Below are positions 1-7,477 of a stretch of DNA of 31,286 bases, in pieces. The translations under genes and the position numbers were made by a program. The notes below the pieces were generated by a model. That model searched no databases. It was not told the origin of the DNA and saw nothing but the letters and a program-made list of their open reading frames with translations. Source of the stretch: an uncultured Bacteroidales bacterium (GTDB taxonomy: Bacteria; Bacteroidota; Bacteroidia; Bacteroidales; UBA932); assembly GCA_934667175.1 (NCBI GenBank), contig CAKULN010000032.1, positions 1 through 31,286 of the forward strand, given 5' to 3'. Numbering within the stretch: the stretch's first letter is position 1; each line of letters opens with the position of its first letter.

Positions 1-56
1 CTCTACTGAGGTCCCGAAAGCTCGGATCGTGAGCTTGCCGAACCATCCGGTCCCTA

Positions 57-109
57 AGCTTGTCGATAAACTTACCAGCCGTCCATCCCATTGTCACCGA
101 TATGCCTCA
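57..109. repeat. 53-bp direct repeat, copy 1
   Basis: This stretch recurs at 287-339, offset by exactly 230 bp, with a single difference (g at 78, c at 308). It starts inside a REP-like unit (AGCTTGTCGATAAAC) and continues into sequence unrelated to the REP core. The near identity points to a recent local duplication of a REP unit together with its flank. Confidence 0.85.
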
Positions 110-286
110 CCGTCGTTCACTAAACCCTGTCGTTCACTAAACCCTGTCGGTCACTGAGCTTGTCGAAGCCCCCGACCCGATCCAAGCCCAGATGGTTCGA
201 CAGGCTCACCACCCGGTCCTTGATCTCCCGGAGCACCCGACTCCGACCATCGCTCATCATCGGTCACTGAACTCTGTCGTTCACTG

Positions 287-339
287 AGCTTGTCGATAAA
301 CTTACCACCCGTCCATCCCATTGTCACCGATATGCCTCA
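287..339. repeat. 53-bp direct repeat, copy 2
   Basis: This is the second copy of the 57-109 segment, differing at one base. Both copies are followed by a short REP fragment (TCACTAAACCC), so the duplicated block is somewhat longer in degenerate form. Confidence 0.85.
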
Positions 340-430
340 TCATCGGTCACTAAACCCCATCGGTCACTGAGCCTGTCGAAGTGCCCGACCACATTGAAGA
401 TTCCCATCGGCCGCTGAGCCAGCCGAAGCG

Positions 431-819
431 ACAACTATGACATACATGCCCGTTTCCACGATATGACCGCCCCCGTGGACACGTCATGCCGGAGTCGATC
501 CCGCTGTACAATCTATAGAGAATCGAAACTCCGGACTGATCGTTGGAAGGGGAGAATTCTCTAAGTCTCTGAATATTATAGGGTGAGACATCACCGAATC
601 ATTATCAGTGAGTTACGTATCGGTGCCGGGCTGATTGGGAGGGCACGATTTTCTAATCGTTTTGTTGTCAAGATGTTGCCAATCACGCCTCGCCCGAGTA
701 GAGACTGGCAGAGGACAGATTCTTGGAGATTCAGTTCATCTTCAAGTTGAAAATAGCTGTTTTTCTCGGACTTGCTGATTTTTCCATTGATTATGCCCCT
801 TTTCCGAATAAAAATCGTT
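431..819. other. Gene-free, hairpin-rich intergenic segment
   Basis: No supported coding region is present. Visible structures are CCGGAGT at 490-496 with ACTCCGG at 528-534; a perfect palindrome GAGAATTCTC at 552-561; a hairpin GGTGA/TCACC at 582-595; a competing pair CACCGA (592-597) with TCGGTG (620-625); and ACGATT/AATCGT at 645-660 followed by TTT. The last resembles a weak intrinsic terminator. No tRNA, RNase P, SRP RNA or TPP aptamer signature was recognised. It could be an unrecognised small RNA, a decayed gene, or only spacer. Confidence 0.4.
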
Positions 820-827
820 TATATTTG
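820..827 (+). promoter_or_regulatory. Putative -7 element of the pnuC promoter
   Basis: TATATTTG matches the Bacteroidota -7 consensus TAnnTTTG and lies about 39 bp before the predicted TTG start. No TTTG is found at the expected upstream distance, so the assignment rests on one box. Confidence 0.45.
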
Positions 828-865
828 TAACTTTAGTAAGCGTTAAAAAATAAGTAGGTAAAGAT

Positions 866-1708
866 TTGGCAGTATTTTTTAAGGATTACTCAACATCGAG
901 CAAAGGTATGGGAACTTCGGCAAAACATCATGACATGGCCATTGCGCCAAAAGAAAACAAATTCAATCTTGCCTTCAACATTTTTCTGGTGACCGGAATG
1001 TTGCTGGCGGTGACTGTCACGACCATATTCAAGCTTCAGCAGCCGGAGGTGAAGACTTTCATGCTGCTTCTTGCGGCGTTCGGCTCTGTGATGGGGGTGG
1101 TGAACACAGTGATGTCGGCCAACGGAAACATCCTTACTTTCGTGTTCGGCTTCATCGATGTGCTGATCGGTACGATTGTCTATCTGGACAACGGAATCAT
1201 GGGAAATTTTGCCCTGCATGCGTTCTATTTCCTGCCGATGCAGTTCATCGGGTTCTGGCAGTGGAGCAAAAGGGGAGCGAAGGTTCGTTCCGGCGAAGGA
1301 AGCGGCTCGCATCTTGAGGCGAGGCGGCTGACGGGCCGGCAATGGGCATGGTTGGGAGCTGGAATATTCATAGGCATAGCGGCGTTGTACCTTATATTAT
1401 TATATGTTGACGGTGCGAAGCTTGCCGCCGGAAAGATTGAAAGCATCGACAAACCGAAGATTCTCCTTGATGCTGTGGTAATGATTCTGAATATCGCAGG
1501 ACAGGTCCTGATGAGCCTTGCGTTCATGGAGCAGTGGTACATCTGGATACTGGTCAATATCTTTTCCATCTCGCTTTGGACAGTGGCGGTTGTGGGTGGC
1601 ACCGGATCCGGCAACGCGGCGGTGATGCTCATCAAGTACATCTTCTACCTGCTTAATTCTCTGAATGGCTTAAGAATATGGTTGAGGCTGAGCCGCACTA
1701 AATCCTGA
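866..1708 (+). CDS. pnuC: PnuC-family nicotinamide riboside (or related vitamin) transporter
   Basis: The product is predicted to be an inner-membrane facilitator of the PnuC family, which imports nicotinamide riboside, or thiamine in some Bacteroidota members. The 280-residue protein has an approximately 30-residue polar N-terminus and then several hydrophobic segments, starting near residues 34-55 and 64-84. Family features are the aromatic stretch FYFLPMQFIGFWQW at 120-133 and a C-terminal EQWYIWILVNIFSI-like segment. A charged insert with Gly and Ser follows residue 133. The TTG at 866 gives the longest reading; ATG codons at 908 and 935 are in frame and could be the true start, because the family core begins only near residue 34. 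No TPP riboswitch was seen upstream, so nothing in the sequence points to thiamine. Substrate is unresolved. Confidence 0.85.
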   Translation: MAVFFKDYSTSSKGMGTSAKHHDMAIAPKENKFNLAFNIFLVTGMLLAVTVTTIFKLQQPEVKTFMLLLAAFGSVMGVVNTVMSANGNILTFVFGFIDVLIGTIVYLDNGIMGNFALHAFYFLPMQFIGFWQWSKRGAKVRSGEGSGSHLEARRLTGRQWAWLGAGIFIGIAALYLILLYVDGAKLAAGKIESIDKPKILLDAVVMILNIAGQVLMSLAFMEQWYIWILVNIFSISLWTVAVVGGTGSGNAAVMLIKYIFYLLNSLNGLRIWLRLSRTKS

Positions 1709-1755
1709 CGGAATTGCCCGGCTGATGTTTCCATAAGGTTGCGCTGATCCGCAAA

Positions 1756-1787
1756 TTTGGATAATTGACTATTTTTTACTTACTTTG
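1756..1787 (+). promoter_or_regulatory. Putative promoter of acpP
   Basis: A TTTG at 1756-1759 is separated by 20 bp from TTACTTTG at 1780-1787, seven of eight matches to TAnnTTTG. The predicted transcript would have a leader of roughly 75 bases before the acpP ATG at 1870. Confidence 0.5.
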
Positions 1788-1869
1788 TGGCGCTATTTGT
1801 TCACGGATCATCCGTGGATGGTTACCAATAGCGTAATTAGCAAGAATATACTATTTAATTTATTCAATT

Positions 1870-2124
1870 ATGACTGAAGAAGAAATTGTAAAGCAGGTCA
1901 AAGCGATTATCGTTGACAAGCTGGGCGTCGAGGAGTCAGAAGTGACTGAGAGCGCCAACTTCACAAATGATCTCGGAGCTGATTCACTTGACACAGTTGA
2001 GCTTCTCATGGAGTTTGAGAGAGTGTTCGGAATCAAGATTCCTGATGAGGAGACAAGCACAATTGCGACCGTCAAGGACGCAATCGACAAAGTCAAGGAG
2101 AAGCTCGCCAGCAAGGAGGCCTAA
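1870..2124 (+). CDS. acpP: Acyl carrier protein
   Basis: This small acidic protein carries growing acyl chains on a phosphopantetheine arm during type II fatty acid synthesis in the cytosol. The 84 residues match the usual ACP length. The attachment site is the DSL motif, with the serine at residue 39 inside [16 protein letters not shown], followed by the helix III region FGIKIPDEE. The gene stands alone here; fabF, which often follows acpP, is absent. It is bounded by its own predicted promoter and by a hairpin shared with the convergent gene downstream. Identification is secure; which of several possible ACP paralogues this is cannot be told, though the sequence looks like the housekeeping one. 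Confidence 0.97.
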   Translation: MTEEEIVKQVKAIIVDKLGVEESEVTESANFTNDLGADSLDTVELLMEFERVFGIKIPDEETSTIATVKDAIDKVKEKLASKEA

Positions 2125-2145
2125 TCCTTTAGACGTAACAAGTTA

Positions 2146-2171
2146 AAGCCTCGGATTTAGGTCCGAGGCTT
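2146..2171. terminator. Bidirectional hairpin between acpP and the DUF4270 gene
   Basis: AAGCCTCGGA at 2146-2155 pairs perfectly with TCCGAGGCTT at 2162-2171 around a 6-base loop. It lies between two convergent genes, 21 bases after the acpP stop and 8 bases past the DUF4270 stop. Neither side has a long T tract, but position and symmetry favour a shared terminator. Confidence 0.7.
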
Positions 2172-2179
2172 AATAGTTT

Positions 2180-3808
2180 CTATTTCTCCGGGTATCCTTT
2201 CGGGATTGCGAAAGTAACCTTCAACTTAGGTTTCCTGCCTTCAGACTCGGGGCCTCGAAGCACAGCCCGATAATAGCGATCCTTGTCCAACTCGGTGCTG
2301 GACGTCGTCGTTGTGGCCGACGAATAGGCGTACTGAGCCATCGCCTGATAGTTATAGTAGTTGTTGTAATAACTGCCGTAACTGCCGTAACCGTAGCCGT
2401 AGCTGCCATAGCCGTATCCCCCATAGATCTGGTTGTAGTAAGAGGCGTAGGCCAGCTGTTGATAGTAATTGGCCATCTCCTCCGCTTCCGAGTTTGTTGT
2501 GGTAGTGGTCTCGTACCACATTACCAGAAACCAGATGTCGTAATTGGAAAGCGTGCTGTCATCCGTCTTTTTCCTGATGATCTGCTGGACGTGGTGAGTG
2601 ATGTCAGGGGCGTAGTTGCACAGTGACCGGTTCACATCTCCTTGATTCTCATCAGAAGCGCTGGCGTCAGTCAGACCGGCGAACGTGACCGTGGTGTCCG
2701 TGCTGATCTTGATGGTCGGACTGAGCACCTTCGGGTAGCGGAACATGGTTGTGTAGTCCTCGGGAAAATCAAACGGCATCTCGATGGTCGCTTTTGAGAT
2801 CAGTGCCGTGGCGGGATCTCCGCCTTTCCTGACGATCTCCTCGTTGACGAGGCTCCGGATCTCCGAGGCCGGGACAACAGGTTTCACACCGCTCCCTCCC
2901 TCGATGTAGATTTTATCGCCGGCCTTGCCGACAAGGTGGTCGGACTCATGGCGGTCAACGTTGAAAACGTACTGTGAGGGCAGTTTGTTGACGTTGATCA
3001 AAGAGTCCAGATTCTGCATCTCCACGGGACTGAAATAAAACATTAGGCTTGAGTCTCTTCTCTCTCCGTCGAACTCTCCGTTGAAATAGAGGATGGCGTA
3101 GTTGTCTGTCCTCGAGATGTATGATCCCGATGTGCTCGCCACGGTCTGCAGGATGTCGAACTTGTACATGTCAAACCGTCCGCCTATTCCTGTAGGCTCG
3201 TCGGTGCAGAGGTATATTCCCGGAAATTTCTTCGTGTATGTCTCCAGATCTTTCAGGTCATCCTGGGTCATGCTTAGGTACTGCTTCCCATAGTCCTCCG
3301 TGAACTCGAAAGTCAGTGAGTCCTGGCCATTGACGACCGGCACCCCTTTGGTGATTCGCTTGGAACCGTGCTTGACTTCGGCCCTGGAAAAGTAGTCCTT
3401 GGAGCCGAGCGGCTCGGTGAGGGCGTAGACATTGACGTTCTGAAGGATGTTCATCTGACTCTCGTCGGCCACTGACAATGAATCAGCACCGGCCTTGAAC
3501 TTGAATCTCTTGAACACAGGGTCCTTCCCGAAATCCACTGAATCCAGCACCGGAACAAGCGTGACCACGCTCCCCCTGCTGAACAGCCCGAAAGTCTCGT
3601 CTCTGATCGAGCCGATGGTGATTCTTCTTGATGAATATGCCGTCAGACTGTCTATGGATTTCATCCAAATCTCGTCAAGGTCGAATTCGGCCGTGTGGAA
3701 GTCGTATTTCTGGTCGGTCGGGATGAAGTCACCACCGAGGCTCTGGTCTGTTCCGACACAAGACACAAGGCCTGCGATAAGAACGATGACTGTTGTGAGT
3801 TTTCTCAT
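2180..3808 (-). CDS. DUF4270 family lipoprotein
   Basis: This is a 542-residue predicted outer-envelope lipoprotein of unknown function. The N-terminus is a lipoprotein signal with a lipobox ending at Cys17 (LVSC), followed by the family-typical stretch LGGDFIPTDQKYDF. The rest is soluble, probably beta-rich. Near residues 445-500 there is a striking low-complexity segment of Tyr, Gly, Ser and Asn, with a run of Ser/Thr just after it. In Bacteroidota this family is commonly found beside a glycogen synthase homologue, and that is the case here: the ATG follows the stop codon of the upstream gene with no gap, so the two are co-transcribed and probably translationally coupled. Family assignment rests on the N-terminal motif and this gene pairing. 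Confidence 0.85.
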   Translation of the reverse strand: MRKLTTVIVLIAGLVSCVGTDQSLGGDFIPTDQKYDFHTAEFDLDEIWMKSIDSLTAYSSRRITIGSIRDETFGLFSRGSVVTLVPVLDSVDFGKDPVFKRFKFKAGADSLSVADESQMNILQNVNVYALTEPLGSKDYFSRAEVKHGSKRITKGVPVVNGQDSLTFEFTEDYGKQYLSMTQDDLKDLETYTKKFPGIYLCTDEPTGIGGRFDMYKFDILQTVASTSGSYISRTDNYAILYFNGEFDGERRDSSLMFYFSPVEMQNLDSLINVNKLPSQYVFNVDRHESDHLVGKAGDKIYIEGGSGVKPVVPASEIRSLVNEEIVRKGGDPATALISKATIEMPFDFPEDYTTMFRYPKVLSPTIKISTDTTVTFAGLTDASASDENQGDVNRSLCNYAPDITHHVQQIIRKKTDDSTLSNYDIWFLVMWYETTTTTNSEAEEMANYYQQLAYASYYNQIYGGYGYGSYGYGYGSYGSYYNNYYNYQAMAQYAYSSATTTTSSTELDKDRYYRAVLRGPESEGRKPKLKVTFAIPKGYPEK

Positions 3809-4630
3809 TTACTGCAACTGTTGATAAAAATCATCGTATTCCTCTATGTAGCGTCCGCTGCTGATTGACTCCTCGTTGAAAGGAAGCGTCGGGATGCTCC
3901 GTTCCTGACAGAAACTTGCCAGTTCGGGATCAACATCTTTGTCGCCGAAGATCACCCCGTCGGAATACAAGGCTGCCGTTTTCGCAAGATTTATGCCAGT
4001 AGGACTGTCCAGCAGTGAGACATCAGCCGGCTTGATTCCTCCGAACAGGATGTTGTCCTTGAATGACGGTGAGAACTGTTCGCCGGCCACTTCTCCGTAT
4101 AGGGATGTCACAATCTTGCTTCCGCTGAAGATCGGATCCCCGTTGTAGGCTTTCTTCAGATAGATCGGCACAAGTTGTGAGATCCAGCCCTGGCAGTGGA
4201 TGACATCCGGGGCCCAACGCAGTTTCTTGACGGTCTCAAGCACGCCGCGGGCGAAGAAGATGGCTCTCTGTCCGTTGTCCTCGAAGAATTTGCCGTCAGT
4301 GTCGAATGCGATCTGCTTACGGCGGAAATAGTCTTCGTTGTCAATGAAGTAGACTTGAATCCTTGCTGATGAGATGGAAGCCACCTTGATCACAAGCGGC
4401 CTGTCGACGTCACCGATGATGATGTTCATGCCGGAGAGGCGGATCACCTCATGGAGCTGGTTCTTGCGCTCGTTGATGCATCCATAGCGCGGCATGAACG
4501 CCCTGATCTCTTTCTTGCGCTCTTGGATGCCCTGTGGAAGACAGCGTCCGATCTTCGAGATTGGAGTCTCTGGAAGGAACGGCATGATCTCCGAATTGAC
4601 GAATAAAACTCTGTTTACGGGTTTTCCCAT
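3809..4630 (-). CDS. Glycogen/starch synthase homologue, GT5 catalytic N-domain only
   Basis: The 273 residues resemble the N-terminal Rossmann-like domain of GT5 ADP-glucose glycogen synthases: VLFVNSEIMPFLPETPISKIG near the start, then DVIHCQGWISQLVP in the middle, where family members have a similar DVIHxHDW-type segment. The C-terminal GT-B domain is absent, since the frame ends in a normal stop joined to the next gene. The Lys-rich donor-binding motif usually written KxGGL is replaced by SKIGRC. Short homologues of this type are widespread in Bacteroidota next to DUF4270 genes, so it is not a local truncation. I infer that it is not a fully competent glycogen synthase; its role is unknown. 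Confidence 0.8.
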   Translation of the reverse strand: MGKPVNRVLFVNSEIMPFLPETPISKIGRCLPQGIQERKKEIRAFMPRYGCINERKNQLHEVIRLSGMNIIIGDVDRPLVIKVASISSARIQVYFIDNEDYFRRKQIAFDTDGKFFEDNGQRAIFFARGVLETVKKLRWAPDVIHCQGWISQLVPIYLKKAYNGDPIFSGSKIVTSLYGEVAGEQFSPSFKDNILFGGIKPADVSLLDSPTGINLAKTAALYSDGVIFGDKDVDPELASFCQERSIPTLPFNEESISSGRYIEEYDDFYQQLQ

Positions 4631-4648
4631 GGTAATTTTCTTGACTTA

Positions 4649-4656
4649 CAAAGGTA
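4649..4656 (-). promoter_or_regulatory. Putative -7 element for the GT5/DUF4270 pair
   Basis: On the minus strand this reads TACCTTTG, an exact match to TAnnTTTG, about 19 bases upstream of the ATG at 4630. No clear -33 TTTG lies at the right distance. Confidence 0.55.
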
Positions 4657-4686
4657 ATAATTTTTTTTCATATTTCGATATTTCAC

Positions 4687-4694
4687 TATCTTTG
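4687..4694 (+). promoter_or_regulatory. Putative -7 element for the ftsX operon
   Basis: TATCTTTG matches TAnnTTTG exactly and lies 26 bases before the ftsX ATG. It is divergent from the minus-strand box at 4649-4656, so the 90-bp intergenic gap holds two opposed promoters. The -33 box is not evident. Confidence 0.55.
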
Positions 4695-4720
4695 AGTCCA
4701 ATTTGGTGTAATGTGCGAAT

Positions 4721-5599
4721 ATGACGGCAGGTGAAAACAAATTGATACGCCGGCGGCTGGTCGGAGCCTGGCTTTCCACGGTCATCAGCATAAGTCTTGT
4801 GCTGCTCCTTGTCGGGGTGGCGGCTCTTTTGGTGGTCAACGCCAGAAGCGTCTCTGACTATTTCAAGGAGAACATGCAGGTCTCCGTCCTGATGAAGCAG
4901 GAGGTCGATGACGAGGAGGCCATGGAATATGTCTCCGAACTTGATGCGATGCCTTTCATAAAGAGCAGCAAGTTTGTCTCCAGAGAGCAAGGCACCAAAG
5001 AGATGGCTGAGCTTCTGGGGCAGGACTTCCTGGATGTCTTCGAGACCGCTCCTATCCCTGTCTCAGTGGAGGTGACCTTGAAGGCTGATTATGTGTCAAC
5101 CGACAGCCTTGAGGTGGTAAAAAGGGCGATAGGACGCTCCGGGATTGTCGATGAGGTCGTCTATCAGCAGTCACTGGTCGAGAAACTGAACACCAACCTG
5201 AAGAAAATCTCGGTCGTGCTCGGCGTGTTCATAGCCCTGCTTCTTTTCATCTCCTTCGTGCTCATCAACAATACGGTGAGACTGAACGTGTTCTCCAGAA
5301 GGTTCACGATTCACACAATGAAGCTGGTGGGTGCGACCAAGGCCTTTATCAGGGCACCTTTCATGGTGCAGGCTGTGTTTCAGGGGCTGTTCTCCGCACT
5401 TCTCGCCACAGTGATGCTCGTCGGAATACTTTTCTTCGTGCGAAGCGAGTTCGCCCAGCTTTTCGAAGTGTTCAGGCTTGACTTGCTTCTCGTCGTGATC
5501 GGGGTCGTGATCGTCTCGGGAATCGTGATCTGCACGGTGAGCACCGCGCTTGTCGTGGGGCGTCTCGTCTCGCTGTCCAAGGATGAATTATATTGCTAA
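4721..5599 (+). CDS. ftsX: Cell division protein FtsX
   Basis: FtsX is the membrane subunit of the FtsEX ABC-type complex, which links cytokinesis to activation of peptidoglycan hydrolases. The 292-residue protein has the expected layout: a short basic N-terminus (RRRLVGAW), one membrane helix near residues 16-40, a periplasmic domain of roughly 120 residues, then three membrane helices in the C-terminal half, with a basic cytoplasmic loop (NVFSRRFTIHTMKLVGATKAFIR) between the second and third that is typical of the family. ftsE is not adjacent, as is usual in Bacteroidota. The gene leads a four-gene plus-strand group with DUF3098, uppP and an LpxH-like gene. Confidence 0.93.
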   Translation: MTAGENKLIRRRLVGAWLSTVISISLVLLLVGVAALLVVNARSVSDYFKENMQVSVLMKQEVDDEEAMEYVSELDAMPFIKSSKFVSREQGTKEMAELLGQDFLDVFETAPIPVSVEVTLKADYVSTDSLEVVKRAIGRSGIVDEVVYQQSLVEKLNTNLKKISVVLGVFIALLLFISFVLINNTVRLNVFSRRFTIHTMKLVGATKAFIRAPFMVQAVFQGLFSALLATVMLVGILFFVRSEFAQLFEVFRLDLLLVVIGVVIVSGIVICTVSTALVVGRLVSLSKDELYC

Positions 5600-5611
5600 C
5601 AATAAATTATT

Positions 5612-5869
5612 ATGAATATGTCAGAGAACACCAAGATGCCAATCACCGCCAAGGGACTGAGGCTCCTCCTTATGGGGCTTCTGGTGATGGTCGCCGGCTT
5701 TATGCTGATGATTGGAGGGGGCACCGTTGATCCGGACAAGTTCAACTGGGCCATGTTTGACTTCCGCAGGCTTGTGGCCGCTCCGCTCGTGATCATCGTC
5801 GGCGTGGTCATCGAGATCGTGGCCATCATGCGCCGTCCGAAAGATCCTGAAAACAATAAAGTGGAATAG
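5612..5869 (+). CDS. DUF3098 family small membrane protein
   Basis: The 85-residue protein has two hydrophobic segments (near 18-36 and 58-75) separated by a short polar stretch, GTVDPDKFNWAMFDFRRL, typical of DUF3098. In Bacteroidota this small protein lies between ftsX and uppP, and that order holds here with gaps of 12 and 3 bases, so it is clearly in one operon. Function is unknown; the context suggests cell envelope or division. A second ATG at 5618 is an equally possible start. Confidence 0.88.
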   Translation: MNMSENTKMPITAKGLRLLLMGLLVMVAGFMLMIGGGTVDPDKFNWAMFDFRRLVAAPLVIIVGVVIEIVAIMRRPKDPENNKVE

Positions 5870-5872
5870 GTT

Positions 5873-6703
5873 ATGGATTGGTTACAAGCGCTTCTTTTGG
5901 GAATAGTACAGGGCTTGACAGAGTTCCTGCCGGTCAGCTCCAGCGGCCATCTGATGATTGTCAGGGAATTGCTCGGCGTTGATGGTGACGGGTTCCTGGA
6001 TTTCACCGTGACGGTACATCTCGCCACTGTCCTGAGTACGATAATCGTGTTCTGGAAGCCGATATGCCGTCTTTTCGCCGGATTGTTCAAGTTCACCTAC
6101 AACGACGAGACCGACTATGTGTTCAAGATCGTGGTCTCCATGATCCCGGTGGCCGTCGTCGGGCTTCTTTTCAGGGAGCAGGTCGAGGCTTTGTTCTCGG
6201 ACAACCTGTTCACGGTGGCTGTCTGCCTCATCATCACCGCGATCCTGCTTTACCTGTCGGATGTCTCCTCCCGTGTGGCCGCCCGCAAGACATCGGAGTC
6301 CCGTAGCTCTTCCGCCCGGAACGGAATCTCCTACTGGCAGGCCATGGCGGTCGGGCTCGGCCAGGCGTTGGCCGTGGCTCCGGGCCTTTCCCGCTCCGGC
6401 ACCACGATTGCCACCGGACTGCTTTGCGGGGTCAAGCGTGAGGTGATGGCGCAGTTCTCGTTCCTTATGGTACTTGTGCCTATCGTCGGGGAGCAGTTCC
6501 TGGGCCTTGTCAAGGGGCTTGGAGGCGATGCCGTCCTTGGCGGAGGACTCAGCCCTGTCTGCCTTCTGGTGGGCTTCCTGTCCGCCTTCCTCTCAGGCCT
6601 TTTCGCCTGCAAGGTGATGATAGCCATCGTGAAGAAGGCAAAGCTCACGTGGTTCGCCATCTACTGCCTCGTCGTATCTCTCCTGCTGCTCATCTTCGCA
6701 TAG
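5873..6703 (+). CDS. uppP: Undecaprenyl-diphosphatase (BacA type)
   Basis: This integral membrane enzyme dephosphorylates undecaprenyl diphosphate to recycle the lipid carrier used for peptidoglycan and polysaccharide synthesis; the family confers bacitracin tolerance when abundant. The first signature QGLTEFLPVSSSGHL spans residues 13-27, with the catalytic Glu17 and the Ser-rich and His26 positions. The second signature PGLSRSGTT spans 170-178, with Arg174. The length of 276 residues is normal for the family. The start is 3 bases after the DUF3098 stop, so translation is probably coupled. Confidence 0.96.
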   Translation: MDWLQALLLGIVQGLTEFLPVSSSGHLMIVRELLGVDGDGFLDFTVTVHLATVLSTIIVFWKPICRLFAGLFKFTYNDETDYVFKIVVSMIPVAVVGLLFREQVEALFSDNLFTVAVCLIITAILLYLSDVSSRVAARKTSESRSSSARNGISYWQAMAVGLGQALAVAPGLSRSGTTIATGLLCGVKREVMAQFSFLMVLVPIVGEQFLGLVKGLGGDAVLGGGLSPVCLLVGFLSAFLSGLFACKVMIAIVKKAKLTWFAIYCLVVSLLLLIFA

Positions 6704-6721
6704 GAATATTCATGAATCACA

Positions 6722-7477
6722 ATGGCTGACAGGACCCTTTCGTACTTTGTCTCGGATGTGCATCTGGGGCTGGACGTCAATGATCCCGCAGAGAGAGAGG
6801 CCCGCTTCGTCCGTTTTCTGAAGTCCATCCCGAAGGACAGGACCAAGGCGCTCTACCTGCTCGGGGACATCTGGGACTTTTGGTACGAGTACCACGATGT
6901 GGTCCCTAAGGGCTATGTCAGGGTGTTCGCCGCCTTGATGGATCTGATGGACGCCGGGGTTGAGGTGTGCTTCTTTCAGGGCAACCATGACATCTGGTGC
7001 TTTCATTATTTCGAGGAACTCGGAATCCGGATCCTCCAGCAGCCGTATGTCGTTCAGATCGGCGGAAAGACATTCTGCCTCGGGCATGGCGATGGGCTTG
7101 GGCCTGGGCACCGTTGGTACAAACTGATGCGCTGGGGGTTCCGCAACAAGTTCTTCCAGAGTCTTTTCAGCTTGTTGCATCCTTATCTGGCCTTCCGCCT
7201 GGGCAAGGGATGGTCAAAGAAAAGCCGGGTGGCGAAGAGTCAGGAATATGCCTTCAGAGGCGCCGATGAGCCATTGTACAAGTTCGCCGTGGATTTCTCG
7301 AAGCGGCGTCACGTGGATTATTTCATCTTCGGGCATTTTCATGTGAGCGAGGACATCTCCCTCCCTACCGGAGCCAGACTCCTGATCCTCAAGGACTGGA
7401 TGGCGCCTCACTCGTCGAACTTTATCTCTTTCGACACGATGTCGGGATGCTTGGGCATCTCCCAGAATATTGAATAG
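6722..7477 (+). CDS. lpxH: UDP-2,3-diacylglucosamine diphosphatase-like metallophosphoesterase
   Basis: LpxH hydrolyses UDP-2,3-diacylglucosamine to lipid X in lipid A synthesis at the inner face of the cytoplasmic membrane. The calcineurin-like metal-binding motifs are in order: DVHLG (12-16), GDIWDFW (48-54), GNHD (87-90), GHGD (121-124) and GHFH near 205. The 251-residue length fits Bacteroidota members. It starts 18 bases after uppP. The last 70 bases overlap the convergent DUF4294 gene. The exact substrate is inferred from family resemblance and from envelope-gene context; a related phosphoesterase is possible. Confidence 0.83.
   Translation: MADRTLSYFVSDVHLGLDVNDPAEREARFVRFLKSIPKDRTKALYLLGDIWDFWYEYHDVVPKGYVRVFAALMDLMDAGVEVCFFQGNHDIWCFHYFEELGIRILQQPYVVQIGGKTFCLGHGDGLGPGHRWYKLMRWGFRNKFFQSLFSLLHPYLAFRLGKGWSKKSRVAKSQEYAFRGADEPLYKFAVDFSKRRHVDYFIFGHFHVSEDISLPTGARLLILKDWMAPHSSNFISFDTMSGCLGISQNIE

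Larger units (their letters stand above)
1..430. repeat. Cluster of REP-like short repeats (GGTCACTGAGCCTGTCGAAG family)
   Basis: The segment has no credible coding region and is built from degenerate copies of a unit whose clean form is GGTCACTGAGCCTGTCGAAG followed by TGCC. Clear forward copies lie at about 148-170, 261-297 and 361-384, a weaker one at 407-430, and an inverted copy (GGTTCGACAGGCTCACC) at about 194-210. Two near-identical 17-bp tandem units lie at 114-130 and 131-147. The clean unit can fold with short arms (GG-CACT against AGTG-CC), as REP-type elements do. The same family recurs at 27691-27769 and 29447-29589. No repeat-associated transposase is present in the window. Function is unknown; such repeats usually sit between genes. 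Confidence 0.8.

Noticed and set aside
431..865. TPP or NAD+ riboswitch upstream of pnuC
   Set aside because: The CUGAGA and related conserved TPP blocks are absent, and I see no NAD+ aptamer pattern.
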